Source of the DNA: Nemopilema nomurai | Taxonomy: Eukaryota > Cnidaria > Scyphozoa > Rhizostomeae > Rhizostomatidae | Reading direction: 5' to 3' | NCBI GenBank assembly: GCA_003864495.1 | Contig: ML133450.1 | Location: forward strand, 1,839,734 to 1,903,733 | DNA: 64,000 nt | Shown here: positions 33,844 through 45,618 of the stretch, one piece after another | Layout of the letters: each line of letters starts with the position of its first letter | Numbering within the stretch: position 1 is the first letter of the stretch | Notes under the pieces: generated by a model | The model's database searches: none | Told to the model about the DNA's origin: nothing | What the model saw: only the letters and a program-made list of their open reading frames with translations | Made by a program: the position numbers and the translations under genes

Positions 33844-34819
33844 TTCTGATAACGCCAAGATGACCACTGTAATGGCTTCAGTGATAAAGTCATGTTACTC
33901 GATCCACTCTTTTACTAGACCAGTGATAGTCACTAAGTTTTGCCTGTGTGTTATGCATAAGGTGTAGTGCACCAACCTTTTCATCTCATTTTCAATTTTA
34001 TACATATGAGAAGTCCCCTCTGAACGATATTTCTGCTAATAATATGCAAGATGCTATTAAACTGCTCAGAAATACAGAAAACATTTGATTCAATCAAGCG
34101 GTTGAAGTTTCATCAAGCCCGACACTTTCTCGAGTCACCAGTTAATCCCTGAAAGGCAAAAATAAGGTCGTTTGTGTTGTTGACCTTTTGCACTCTTTTC
34201 ATAAAACGATGTTCTAATTATTGCGAAAGGACTTACCAAGATACTTAAAAGTTTTCAGATTTTTGAATTAAATTACGAGAAAAAATATTGACTGCTTGGC
34301 CACCAAACAGAACCAGTATTGCATTTGGTTGACTCAATAGAAAATCAAAGCGTGCAACTTCGGATTTTACGTCGTTATTTTCATCGTGAAACTGTTAAAT
34401 TACTATAGACATCATCATAATCGTGATAGTTGTTGAGCCTTTTAGAAATGCCGTAAACGGCTCTTTATAGAGCAGCTTGATATCTTGGTAGCAACAACCT
34501 GCTTTTCTTATGCGTTAAATGAGCACGAATTGAGAAATTATTGAGCTATAACATCAATACACGTCCATCGGGAATCCTCGCGTGCCACCATTTTGACTAC
34601 ACAAGCTGCGAAAGTTACTTGACTTCTAGGCGGACACGAAGAAGAGGCCGGTATAGTCCAGGGCTGCCAGGTGTGGGTTGGCTTTCTACGCTTCCAGATA
34701 CAGCTGGATAGTAATTATAATATTTGGCAGACTTTCGTTTTGCATTTCAAAGGGTTTTGAAAAGTTTTCTACTTACATATTATAACTTCGGTTTTTAATT
34801 TACAACATTAGATAACAAA
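33844..34819. other. intergenic, nothing recognised
   Basis: AT-rich spacer between the inverted-repeat elements and the truncated 5' end of the LINE remnant. No open frame or repeat stands out. Confidence 0.4.
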
Positions 34820-35527
34820 TATAGGTAGGACAAGGGGTGAATTGTCAAAAGAGCAATTTGAATTCATGTCAGATAAGGGAACAAGAAATGCAATATTCAT
34901 GCTTCGAAAGATAACAGAGAGATGTGTAGAGATGCAAAAGGATGTATATATATATATATGTTTTATCGACTACGCAAAAGCTTTTGATAAATTTCAACAC
35001 GTAACGTTATTTGAGATATTTCAAGAACTGGACGTTAACGGCAAAGATTAAGAACTAATAAAGAATCTCTACTGGCAACAACAAGCAGCAGTACGCATTG
35101 GGTAGGCATAGCAAGAGGTGTAAGACAAGGGTGTGCTTTGTCACCAGAGCTCTACTCTCTACACACAGAGATGATAACGAGGTAAATCAACCGCATGGAA
35201 GGAGTGAAAATAGGAGGACATAATGTAAATAATGTCCGATACGTAGATGATACTGCCATTAGCTTCAGAAGAACAGCTACAAAACCTCATTAATGTAAAA
35301 GCAACCGAAAGTAGACAATTTGGCCTAGAGATTAATAAAAAAAGACTTTCAGTATGACCATTTCAAAGAAGAATGCAAGACCAAAGATTGAATGGAATCA
35401 AACAAGTAGAAAAATTCGAATCTCTAGATGCGAAATCAGATCAAGAAATAAAACGAAGAATTGGAATCGCAAAAACAGCATTTAAATATACGTCCAACAT
35501 GTTCACTGCAAGAAGCATCAACAACCA

Positions 35528-36324
35528 CAGGGGCGGATCCAGAGAAAAATCTGAATGAGTATCGTAAGGGCGTGGTCAAAAAAATTTAACAACATGGCAG
35601 AATTATTAAACTATATGATAACTTCATGTTCCCGAAATGCTGCATGAGTATTATCTCATCTTGGTAGAGGTTCTATGGCCAATACACTGGATGTTTCTAT
35701 GTTTCTGTGACAAAATTATGACAAAATTCGAACTATGTTTCTGTGACAAAATTATGGAGACTCTGGCACCCAAAGTTTATAGTGTACAATACATTCCCTG
35801 TTGTTTACAACGTTTACAACTTTAAACTAAAGTTGTTTACATAAAAAATTATTAATTTTGTATTGCAGAAGTTTTGAAATAGTATTGCTTATATAAGCAA
35901 AGATGGGGAGGGGGCAATTGAAGAAATCAATTTCTTTAAATTTTAAGGTTTATTGGAACCATACTTGAAATAGAGCCGCTTTATGCTTATAATTGCAAAC
36001 ACTTTTTTTAAACAGATATTTACAATTTTGTTCAACTGTGTAAAGTCCAAGTTTGTGATTGGATCAGCCCATAACAGGCACCAAGGGGCGTTGAGAAAAG
36101 TGGGGGTTTAAAAAGTGAGGGGCTAAAACCATATAAAAAGAGGCTTTACTGGTAGTTTATTACACAACATTTGGATTTTTTTGCAAAAAGTGGGGGGGGG
36201 GGGGCTCAAGCCCCTATTCCGCCGTGCTTAAATGTATTTATGTTATATCAATCTTTCTATACATTGACTCTGGAAAGCTGACTGAGTTCCGGGCATCTAT
36301 GAACGCACTCTGGATCCGCCTCTG
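35528..36324. mobile_element. TIR DNA element inserted in the LINE remnant, 797 bp
   Basis: Ends CAGGGGCGGATCCAGAG and CTCTGGATCCGCCTCTG form 17-bp inverted repeats with one mismatch. The flanks share AACCA on both sides. Removing the element with one copy of AACCA restores a continuous LINE reading frame (ARSINN followed by QTKLRLIK), so the boundaries are certain. The interior has a long G run near 36190-36205 and no transposase. Confidence 0.88.
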
Positions 36325-36378
36325 AACCAAACCAAGCTAAGGCTTATCAAGTGTTATGTATGGAATGCCATGACAATA

Positions 36379-36465
36379 AGAAATGAAGAAATGAAGAAGT
36401 GAAGAAATGAAGAAATGAAGAAATTGAAGAAATGAAGAAGTGAAGAAGTGAAGAAGTGAAAAAGT
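36379..36465. repeat. GAAGAAATGAA-type simple repeat
   Basis: Purine-rich imperfect repeat of AATGAAGA and AGTGAAGA units inside the LINE remnant, just after its IRNEEMKK codons. It probably arose by slippage at that purine-rich site. Confidence 0.75.
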
Positions 36466-36920
36466 TAAGGTGTTGAGGTGTTTAGGTGTTTAGGTGTGAT
36501 GTGGAGCGTGAACAATAAGCGAAGCAACGAAAAAGCAACCCGAAGCGGCAGAAATGTTGTTTTTACGAAGGATGGTGAAGATCTCTTGGATAAAGAGGGT
36601 TACAAATGAAAATGTATTGAGAAGAGCCCAGACTAAAAGACAATTAATAAAACAAATAGTGCAGAAACAGTGAAGCTTCTTGGGACACATATTAAGGAAA
36701 GGAGGCATCGAATACCAAGTGGTAACAGGGAAGGTAGAAGGAAAGAGAGATAGGACGACAAATACAGACATTTCTTGGTTGGTTGGGCAAATGTTTAGAC
36801 AGGAGAGGAGTGGACATCATTCGTTTGGAGGAGAATAGACGTATATATTATGCTGTGACAGCCAATGTCAGAATCTGACAAGGAACTATGCGACGATGAT
36901 GGAGATGATGATGAAGCCAC

Positions 36921-37557
36921 TTTCAAGAGTAATTCAAATGTTTGTCTTAAACCATAATTTGGTGCTTTAAAAGATTCTGTTCCTGAAGACAAAGCTTAAG
37001 GGTGTTTTCAACGTTTCCAGTACGCGGACCAAACAGCACCTTAGGCAAGGAATTTCGTTATGATGTTTCCATGCGGTTAGTTACTATGCTCGAAAGAATC
37101 TTCAGTTTACTGCAAAAGACTGTAACCGAATGAGGCCCAAACAAAACATAAATACGCTTCTGAGTTCCTAGACTACTGATTGGCAGGAATACCGCGGGGA
37201 AAACGCATGGAAATACCGGAACACATTAAAGAAACTTTTTACCGATGCTTAGCTTTTAAAATTGAGCAGAACTTTGCAAGGTTTTGCGTAGATATAGTCT
37301 CTCTATTAGCCGCTTTACTAAACACACACTCTTACCAGTTCCAGATGGCTTTCCATTGCAATGAATTGCAACTCAGGAAATGTTTCCTCTTGACCACTCA
37401 CTTTATTTCATTATATCATATTTTATTATATCATAATTTTACTATATAAGAAAGTCATTTTATTAAGAGTATCTTAATTACTATAGCATCTTGATAAACA
37501 TAAAAAAATATCTAACATATATTTGATAATTTAGTCGGTTACGCTCATTACACAGAG
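36921..37557. other. intergenic, nothing recognised
   Basis: AT-rich spacer between the LINE remnant and the LTR element. An 89-codon frame at 37180-37449 has no family features. Confidence 0.4.
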
Positions 37558-37561
37558 CAAG

Positions 37562-37898
37562 TGTAACGTGTTAGGGTTTTGTTAATTAGCTGTGTTGCGT
37601 GCAGTGTCTGTAATTGATCTTAATCTTGTTAACAAGTATGTATTGTCTTATGTCAATGTGTCGTTTCCGTTATTGTGATCACGTTCATTGTTGTAGAGTG
37701 ACGTATTACTGTTGATTGTCATCTCCAATATGCTCAGTGTTATATTCAGTATATTTCGTGACCATTAGTCAGTCTTGTTTGAAACAGATTGGAAATACGT
37801 TGTTCTGTTACTACGCTGTTGTCTTACTTGGCTTAGGCCTTCGGGCCTAAGCATGCCATCTTCCTTCCACGCTAGCAAAGAACCACAGAATCGTTACA
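37562..37898 (+). repeat. 5' LTR, 337 bp
   Basis: Starts TGTAACGTGTTAGGG and ends GAATCGTTACA, with TGTAACG/CGTTACA inverted ends. It contains a strong hairpin at about 37834-37856 (GCTTAGGCC, short loop, GGGCCTAAGC), a likely transcript-level structure near the 3' part of the LTR. Confidence 0.75.
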
Positions 37899-38383
37899 AT
37901 TGGTGACAGAGTCGGATGGCGTGGAAAGAAGATGAATTGGTTCAATTAATTCGAATGGAGTGGACTTTCCGGGTGAAGTTGATTTTCTTTGATTGTTTAT
38001 TCACCACAACATGCTTTGGAGAACGTTTCATGTAGAAATTGGTCGTTGGTACCCTGACGATTTTTCAGAGGAACTTTTATTAAATTTGATGTTTTGAAGG
38101 CCTCACGTCACAGGACTTTTTCAAGCTTTTACACGTGTCACACCACCGCCGAGTCGGACATGGCTCATATGTCTTTGAAAGCTCCGTTAGCCACCAAGAA
38201 TTTTTGGAGTGCTTGGCAAACTAGAGGCCAGCTGCGAGGACGAGAGTGTCCTGGAAATTGGATATCGACCTTCACCTGCCGATTTTCGCCTCCGGGCCTT
38301 CATGAACTTTGGACAGGACGATTAATAATTATGTTTATTTTTGTAATGGCTACTCGGACACTCAATTTGATTTTGTGAGTTTG

Positions 38384-40276
38384 TTCTTTAAAGAGGAAAT
38401 GAAACCATTTTTTTTATTCGTTTAATCGATTTCTCCACCCACAATTGTGTAGGAAAATAGTTCGCATTAGCTATTTCAAGCAAGAAGACTATTAAAAACA
38501 AACTTAAACACCGCTAAACTGACAATAATTTTTCAACCAAAAAATGGCGAAGGGGGACTAGACACTAGCGAGCTGTGACGTAAAGTTATGGACACGAAGC
38601 GCGCATGTTCGAGGACAACAAATTTTCTGGCAGAGTTGGCGATCGCATGCTTAGTTTTTGAATTATTTCTAATTATTTTCAGATTTTGGCGATTCACTCA
38701 AGTTTTTCAATCTCAAGGTTTTCACCTTGCAATCTTGACAGGCTAAAGTTGACACATCTGGAAATGAAGTTGCTTCCATGCTGGTTTCTGTAAAGACTGT
38801 CTGCCATTTATCAGTTTTAGAAGATGTTGCTTCGTCGAATAATTGCTCTTGAATAGTTCTATTTGTGTATCCGCAACAGAAGCCACATTGTATTGTATCT
38901 CTTACACCCTGAAAAACAGAATGTGAATTTGGGCCACTACATTTATGGAATCCAGGGACGCCACCAAAGGGGGTTTGGTAGGTGTGGTACCCCCCCCCCC
39001 CCTACATTGGTTATTTTTGCCAGGAAACTTGCTGGATACTCTACCTGTAACTTTTTTGCAACAATTATAACATACTAACATTTGAAACAGAAACACATAA
39101 AAGCAGCCTTTATATGAGAGTATTTATCTTGACCACACCCTTAATGAGTGAGATACACCCTTTTTGTCAGCAAGAACTAATCCTTTTGGCTGCGCCCTGG
39201 GTGAATCTATACAATTTGATAAATGTTCTATATGCATATATGTATTTTGTAAACCTTCAAATTGGAAGGGCTCGACTTTGTAGAAGATACAAAATGTTTT
39301 TTTTAATTGCAATGCCAACATGCTAAAAAATATGTCACAATAAACACCAATTGTTTGTTATGAAAACTTTTATCACGTTGAGATTTTGATAAAACCAATT
39401 GTTTTGTTTAAATAGACAAAAAGTAGCGAGTTGTGTTTACTTTTATTCTGTTGTACCCAATCTACTTATTTTGAGGGGGAAGATTTAAACACGAGCTCCA
39501 CGTTTATATATTGTAGTTAACCTTGTCATTTTATGTATCGTATATTTTGCTTTATTTACACATTAATTAAAGGAATATATTGAAAATGAAGTAGGCATAA
39601 AAATTAAATCTTACCTTTCTTTTTTCCCGTTTAGACTAAGAGGTTGAATTTCCTTCATTTCTGGTATAATGCCAGAACGTATAATGCCAGAACAGCATCT
39701 CGTTGAAAAAACTTTTTGTTTGTGAAACGTCGTCCCCCTCTAGTAGACTAGCTACGCTCCTTGTATAGCAACCTGGTTCAAAATGATCTGAGCAAAGGAC
39801 GGGGTTTGAAAAGTAGCTTTGGTCAAAATTTGGCCTACGCTTTCTAACAAATTTAGTTCACTGCCGGCGTACAGTAGGGTCCTTTGGAAAGCGATGGGTG
39901 TTTAAACCCTTGGTATAACTGTCATTACAACAGCTTTTTATTGTCTAGAGTGTGTACAACACATCGTAGACCACCACGAACCTTGGTTTTGTTACCTGGC
40001 TCCATAGCTAATCTAAAGTTTCAGTACGTAGAAACGGGATGTAAATATTACGAAACGCTGCGCGTGTCCATAACTTTACGTCACAACATTCAAAACGAGG
40101 CTAGTTAAACAGGGCGCACCGGTGCCACTTTTTGATTGAAAAATTGAAGTCAGTATTGTCCTCGTAGTTTAGCCAAAATTTCTCTAAACACATTGAAATT
40201 CTGGGTTATAAGGTAATTCATTACGGGGATTCAGAATTTAAAATAGAAAATTTGGTTTCATTTCCTCTTTAACGGA
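38384..40276. repeat. inverted repeat arms inside the LTR element
   Basis: The segment 38384-38615 recurs in reverse complement at 40048-40276. Shared blocks include TTAAAGAGGAAATGAAACC at the outer ends and TGACGTAAAGTTATGGACAC at the inner ends, with a diverged middle. The region just upstream of the polypurine tract therefore exists twice in opposite orientation. The roughly 1.4 kb between the arms has a C13 tract at about 38990 and no gene. Confidence 0.75.
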
Positions 40277-40284
40277 GGGGAGAG

Positions 40285-40421
40285 TGTAACGTGTTAGGGT
40301 TTTGTTAATTCGCTGTGTCTGTGATTGATCTGCAGTGTGTTGCAATCTTGGATCTAAGATTAAGATCAATCACAGACACTGCACGGAACACAGCTAATTA
40401 ACAAAACCCTAACACGTTACA
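40285..40421. repeat. palindromic 3' end made of two opposed LTR starts
   Basis: From 40285 the sequence follows the start of the LTR (TGTAACGTGTTAGGGTTTTG) for about 60 bases, then turns back. The reverse complement of 40421 down to about 40356 matches the first 66 bases of the 5' LTR with about two differences. The 3' LTR is thus 137 bp instead of 337 and lacks the normal LTR 3' half, yet it still ends in CGTTACA. Confidence 0.82.
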
Positions 40422-40425
40422 CAAG

Positions 40426-41831
40426 GAGCAGCCCCCCTAGCTGGCACACCCGCTCATCTTACAGAAAAGCGCCGATCACATAGATTTCTATGCGATTATC
40501 AATCAGATATTCAACTTACTCCTGGCTACTCATCCAGCAAGCAGCCGAAGTGACGAGACTTGTTCCAGATTCAGTACATTTACGCAACTGCTACCTGAAT
40601 GTTGAGCTTGCGGTGCTGTTCCACCAGATGCCAATCTATATTAAAAACAAGCGCCAGGACAGTAGCAACATTTCAGGCTATATTCCTGCGCATGTGAAAA
40701 CACAAAACAACTTTATCGGTTGGCTGTTACGTTGCAGCTTATCGGCTTAAAAGCAAGCTATTTGTAAACGCTGCATTTTCTAGAAACTTCCCGTACCGAT
40801 TAAAAAAGCCGATTATGGAAGCTTTAAGTCATATGGACCGTTTGTTGCCATGTTTTAGCCTTTTGTCTGTATCTGGCTTGCATCAAAACACTTTTAAACC
40901 AAAAACACAGCGATTTTTAAAGTAGTTTACTCTAGGCACTGTAAGCCCTAAAATTCCCATTCATTGGTGACCAAGATAGATTGATCATAGAGCGACTGTA
41001 CAAAACAAACCTTAAAGGCGTGTGTGAAAGTCTGTAGCATCCATACATCCTGTCTACAGCAGTCTAACGAGATTCAAACATGCTAACAAGACTTCACCCA
41101 GCAGTAACAAGGGATTCCGAAACGATCAAAATGCAGAAAAAATCTTATGCAGAGAACGGTGTTTTATTTCTGACTGTGCAAGAGCTAAAGCGCAGGCTGA
41201 CCGAGGAACTAAACGATTAATTCGTCTCTATCTATTTTCTATCCAAATTGTATGAACGAGTGTACTCGACTTGTATTGTAATTTGCTGTGGACGCCTACA
41301 CACGAGTGGGCTGCTTGACAGTAGACAGTAAGATTACCCATTTTATTATTATTTATCATATACCTAACGTAGGTTAGAAAAAAGGTTAGCTAAATTAAAG
41401 CTAATAAAAGCCGACTATTCACTGTAAAAATAATTGAAAATAAAAATTACTAATAAATATTACCAGATAAAAAGTGCTAATGATCTTATCCCGTAAGAAA
41501 CTCAACTTTCGCAATATATACATTGCAAAGCCTACAGTTACATTTTCTACTATTGTTACATCTAATTATTTCTTTGAAGGTGAAAAAGGCTGTTATACTG
41601 TTTCATCTCTTGCTGTAAAACCTGTCTTAGTTCATTTCCGAGGTTAGCAATGGGCCCATCAAGGACGTTGTCAATTGGACAATTTTGGCAGCTGAGCGTC
41701 ACCATCAGGCCTTAGAATGTTCTCACATTTCGTTGCATGACAAACTGCTTCATGATTAGTGGATTCAGACCGAATTTTGCTTAATTTCGGTCATGAGCAG
41801 CTGTAGATTTCTTACATGGATTCGCACCGAC
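40426..41831. other. intergenic, nothing recognised
   Basis: An 86-codon frame at 40490-40750 has mixed composition and no recognised motif. No terminal repeats were found. Confidence 0.35.
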
Positions 41832-42780
41832 TTAGATTGGTCCAAGAGGAAACCAAAATCTCGTGATCTTTGTATCCAATGCGCAATGAATATGATTTAT
41901 TCCATAATTCAAAGTACTATTATAGAACATCGAAACAAGCGGACAGTAGCTGAAGTGAGACAAAACGAACGCCCTCGTTAAACGCTTTGGTTTTTCTGTG
42001 TCTATGTATGGAGAAATTCGAACAAGAGCATGGGGCATTTCTCTGGCCATTTTACAAAAGAGCCTTGGCGCGTGGTTTGAAAGAAAGTGATTGATCAAGC
42101 GTCAAGCCGAGAGAATTTCCCACTGTCTACTATCTTTCGCACATGTCTAACCTACTTACATTTTCTTTTTCACTTCTCGCAAAAGATCCGGACCTTTTAG
42201 GTACGATGTGGGTACGATCCACAAGCGTTTACACGAGATCGTATCCTAAACTATAAAGCGTTTACACGGGAACGCTTGTCGCGCAATGACAAGGTGATTG
42301 TTAATTTTCATTTTGGTGGTCTCGTTTCACTGCCGTGCCTTTGCGGATCCGTATCCACCCGTTTACACGGCGCCGATGAAGGAACGGATCCAAATGGATT
42401 CGCTCTCTAATCGTACCCAAAAAGGTACGGATCTCTCCAAGAAAAGATACGGATCCTACCGTGCCCGTGTAAACGCAAGGCCTATCGTAACCAGTTTGGG
42501 TGTGGATCTATGCGGATCCGTTCCTGTGTAAACGGGGCCTTAAGCTCAAGGGCATCATTCTCAAAATGCGAAATGGTTGTTGGGGCCACACGCATCAGTA
42601 GTCGTGTCGTCTGCAGACTTACAGATTTCGGTCTCCTCCAGGAACATATAGAGGTCGCCCAGGTTTATGTTAAACGAAAGGGGCCCAATAACGAGCCTTG
42701 TGTTACTCCTAGGACGGTTTCTGAAGAGCGAGCTTATATCTCCTGCTTTCAATTCTTTGGAAAAAGTACCCTTGGATAAA
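41832..42780 (-). pseudogene. decayed LINE reverse-transcriptase fragment, split by a MITE
   Basis: On the minus strand, 42752-42541 encodes the RT core (IGPLSFNINLGDLYMFLEE, then ICKSADDTT, a variant of the YADD box) followed, after a frameshift, by FENDALEL. After a 345-bp repeat, 42180-41832 gives LTLDQSLSFK and then MPHALVRISPYIDTEKPK and AFVLSHFSYCPLVSMFYN, the thumb region of CR1/jockey-like LINEs. Frameshifts and stops separate the pieces, and part of the region between them is missing. Confidence 0.78.
42196..42540. mobile_element. GTTTACAC-rich MITE-like repeat within the LINE remnant
   Basis: The block separating the two LINE pieces contains at least five copies of CGTTTACAC or GTGTAAACG and several GCGGATCCG/ACGGATCC words in both orientations. 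It ends at 42540 with TGTAAACGGGGCC. The left boundary is uncertain and no matching terminal repeat was found there, so the copy may be truncated. Confidence 0.55.
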
Positions 42781-45403
42781 CCAGAGTTAAAAAACTCTAT
42801 ATGGCGAGGGAAAAAACGTCAACATCTTTCATTAGGATTTTTGCCGGTGCGCAGACCGCTGAAGAGACTTTTCTTGGATTAAGTTGTGCGGTCTTTTTAA
42901 GCAACCTCTTCGGTGGTGACCTTTCTGAATTCAAATTTGTCACAAAATTTCATAATGTTGTTGTTTTGAAAATGCTTGAATTAGCTACATATTTCCTAAC
43001 AGATTTGTAAATTGGATGTAGTATATCGCTTGTTGGTAACAATAGTGATTCATTTATAGTGATACTTATACTATATGTTTGCGAAATACTGGTTAAAAAT
43101 TTCTGTAATTTAAGTGACCTGATTTATCATATTTCCGTGTTTGATCAAAGAGATTCTAACAATTAAGCCAACAATTTCTGGCTCAATGTTGGATTTTCAA
43201 TAATGGGTCGTTTAGCCACTATGTTGGGTGACCCAACAATTGTTGGATCAATGTTGGAATATGTTGGGTCAATGTTTGAGAGCGTTCAAAATTGTTGAAT
43301 GGAGATAACTCATTATATGTTGTTTTCGAATGCTTATCTGTTGTTATGTTAATATCTAGACTTTTCTTCGTTGGGCATGACGTTTTATCTTGAAAAAAGC
43401 CTATCTAAATATATCGTTTAACAGAAATTCAACACCTTAAAACGAACATGAAAGGACGTTAATCAAAGTCCGATGGTCAAAAGCAAAAGAAACTTATGAT
43501 TCCAGCACCATATATTTATATTCTGCTTCATATATTCTACGCTCCTTTTGCAACACTATTGGTTGCTTAAAGGCAAGGAGCTTTTGGCAAATGAAAGAAG
43601 GCGACTCGCGAAGAACCATCTGGCGGGGCGGTAAACCGAGGGACGGATACTTGGACCACAGTAGACCAAGCAAAGTTCATAGCAGAGAGAGAGCACCAGT
43701 AGAACAGACAAGTATTAAAGCTCTATCAAACGTGAGTTTGATTGTGAGAAAATCGCATCATTGGCTGTGCTCAGAACTTGCATTGTCTCGAATCTTACAT
43801 AATGATTTTCTCAAATAATCTAATTGTGACAGTATGAAGGTTCACGTTTGTTCTCGCTCGTGTGTGTGTCTTCAATTGTCAAATGTTTTCAAAGTGCGCG
43901 TACAGTTGTCTGCGCTGGCTTAAAATATCAGCGAATCAAATCAAGCACTTCCGATTGTCTCATCAAGTGATTAGTTTCACTGCAGCGACCATGACTAAGA
44001 TGGCGAAGAGTGATCAGCATTCGCTACTAGCTAAGAAAGCTCCAAAACGTAAAAATTTGGAATAGCGATTTTCTTAGATGTAGTGAGGCTGCAAGGATTA
44101 CATTTGATAAATTAAAAAGAGTCGCGCACGAAATCGCGCTATAAAATTTGCCGATTCACGTTTCCGCGGTCCAAAAAAGTCCAATCCATTAAGACTGTTT
44201 TACACTAGTCGGAAAATTTCCACGTGAAATGGTGACGATCTCGTGACGATATCGCTACACGTAGTGTGTATCGAAAGTAGATCGACAAATATGGCTGCTT
44301 TGATCGAAGAAGACTGTTACTGCTAAAATCGAATTTGTTGTTAATGCTTTACGTTGTTTGTCGAATGAAAAGGCTGAATTTTAGAAAGAAAAGGAAATGT
44401 TGGGTTCGAAAAATTTATCAAGACCGTGAAAAAAAGGGGAAGTATCATTTACTTGCAAAGGAAACCAAATATCTGTGTCATTAACCTTTTCCTACTAACC
44501 TAACATCACCGAAGTATCTAACTTAACAGGTTCAGGAAAGAGATTAATCTTCCTTTTGCAGAGTCAAGTGACTTGAACAAATGTGTTTTTGCCCTTGACG
44601 TCTGTTTGAATGTTAATTTTCACATACTTTCTTCAACAATGGCAGGATCACCTAAAAATTTATTCACATAAAACATTTCCCAACGCTAGGCTTGGAAGAA
44701 AAAAAGGCTTAAAGCTTTTAGAAACAAGAACCACCTCAATTTTTAGAAACACCTACCTCAATTTAGAAGCCCAGTGCAGCTTCTTTGCAACAAGATGATG
44801 GCTTCAAGATGTGCGAGATCCGTTAATAGATGTCTTCTCAAACATGTTACTTGCTATGAACTGCGATAGCGGCGAAGGTTTCCGTCTGTTTGTACCCAAG
44901 TGTGTACCACGTGCCATTTAACTGTCCAATAAAATTGAGTCGACCGTAGAATTTCCGGTTCTGTGAACGAATCGCCAGCGAATACATGACCCTGTACCAC
45001 GTTATATAATGTGTTCTTCCAGTATCAAGTTAAATTGAACGCATATTGAACTTAGCCCTTTAATAAGCATAGATCGTTCTTCGAAAGTTGAAGGAACCGT
45101 GGATATCGTTGTTTGCCAATTCAATTACATTCCTTGTAACTTTTATTTCTCATTTTGTGGGTTAATCTTCTCTGTTCACTGAAACTACCCGATGCACACC
45201 GTTTTCAAAAGACCTCGGAGTGTGGTAAAATAGATCTGACATTGTGTAAACAATTGGATTCCAGTCTCAATGAAACAGCACTTGATTTTTTATTGAAAGC
45301 CATTCGCTCCTGGCATGTAGGCTCAATCAAACGATGAAAATTTGGCTTCCGCATGGACCATTCAGTCGCGAAATGACTAAAAATACAGCGGTTAAGAATT
45401 TCG
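42781..45403. other. intergenic, repeats only
   Basis: No host gene recognised. It contains the TGTTGG cluster listed separately. Small frames (42801-43010, 43591-43818, 43862-44065) show no family features. Confidence 0.4.
43165..43310. repeat. cluster of TGTTGG / CCAACA words
   Basis: About ten copies of TGTTGG, TTGTTGG or CCAACA occur within roughly 150 bases in both orientations, including the palindrome CCAACAATTGTTGG. It looks like a fragment of a diverged satellite or of a MITE interior. Confidence 0.55.
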
Positions 45404-45411
45404 CGCAGAAG

Positions 45412-45618
45412 CAGGGGTGGATTTAAGAGGCAACGATTGAGAGGGGGGGGGTTAGATTGTACAACTGACTCGACGAGAAGATAATTAAGGAAGAAACTGG
45501 CGTCATTTCATCACTACTGACTACCAAATAAGCTATTTACCGAATCAAAACAAAATTTACCGGAAAGCACAGAAATATTGGGGGTGTCGCACCCCCACAC
45601 CCTGTAAGTCTGTCCCTG
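45412..45618. mobile_element. small hAT-type MITE, 207 bp
   Basis: Flanked by the 8-bp target duplication CGCAGAAG (45404-45411 and 45619-45626). Ends CAGGGGTGGATTT and, read in reverse complement, CAGGGACAGACTT are similar. The 8-bp duplication supports the hAT superfamily. It contains G- and C-runs and no coding capacity. Confidence 0.78.

Larger units (their letters stand above)
34820..36920 (+). pseudogene. decayed non-LTR retrotransposon (endonuclease-RT type LINE), interrupted
   Basis: Broken reverse-transcriptase reading frames in order: ELSKEQFEFMSDKGTRNAIF, motif A FIDYAKAFDK, motif B RGVRQGCALSPELYSL, motif C VRYVDDTAIS, then FKYTSNMFTARSINN. After an inserted DNA element the frame resumes with QTKLRLIKCYVWNAM, then EMLFLRRMVKISWIKRVTNE and FLGHILRKGGIEYQVVTGK. 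This order is that of RTE/'endonuclease-reverse transcriptase' LINEs. Stop codons (for example after DVNGKD), frameshifts, a missing 5' half and a simple-repeat expansion show it is dead. Confidence 0.85.
37562..40421 (+). mobile_element. non-autonomous LTR retroelement with an aberrant palindromic 3' LTR
   Basis: A 2,860-bp element flanked by the 4-bp target duplication CAAG (37558-37561 and 40422-40425). The 5' LTR spans 37562-37898 (TGTAACG...CGTTACA). Two bases later a candidate primer-binding site, TGGTGACAGAGTCGG, begins. A polypurine tract, GGAGGGGAGAG, ends right before TGTAACG at 40285, where the 3' LTR should start. The interior has no recognisable gag, protease, RT or integrase; the first ATG frame (37917) is about 40 codons. 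It must have been mobilised in trans. Confidence 0.8.

Noticed and set aside
36490..36771. 93-codon minus-strand frame
   Set aside because: It is the antisense shadow of the LINE C-terminal region read on the plus strand (FLGHILRKGG...).
40490..40750. 86-codon plus-strand frame
   Set aside because: It has no recognised motif, no supporting splice structure, and a length expected by chance over this distance.
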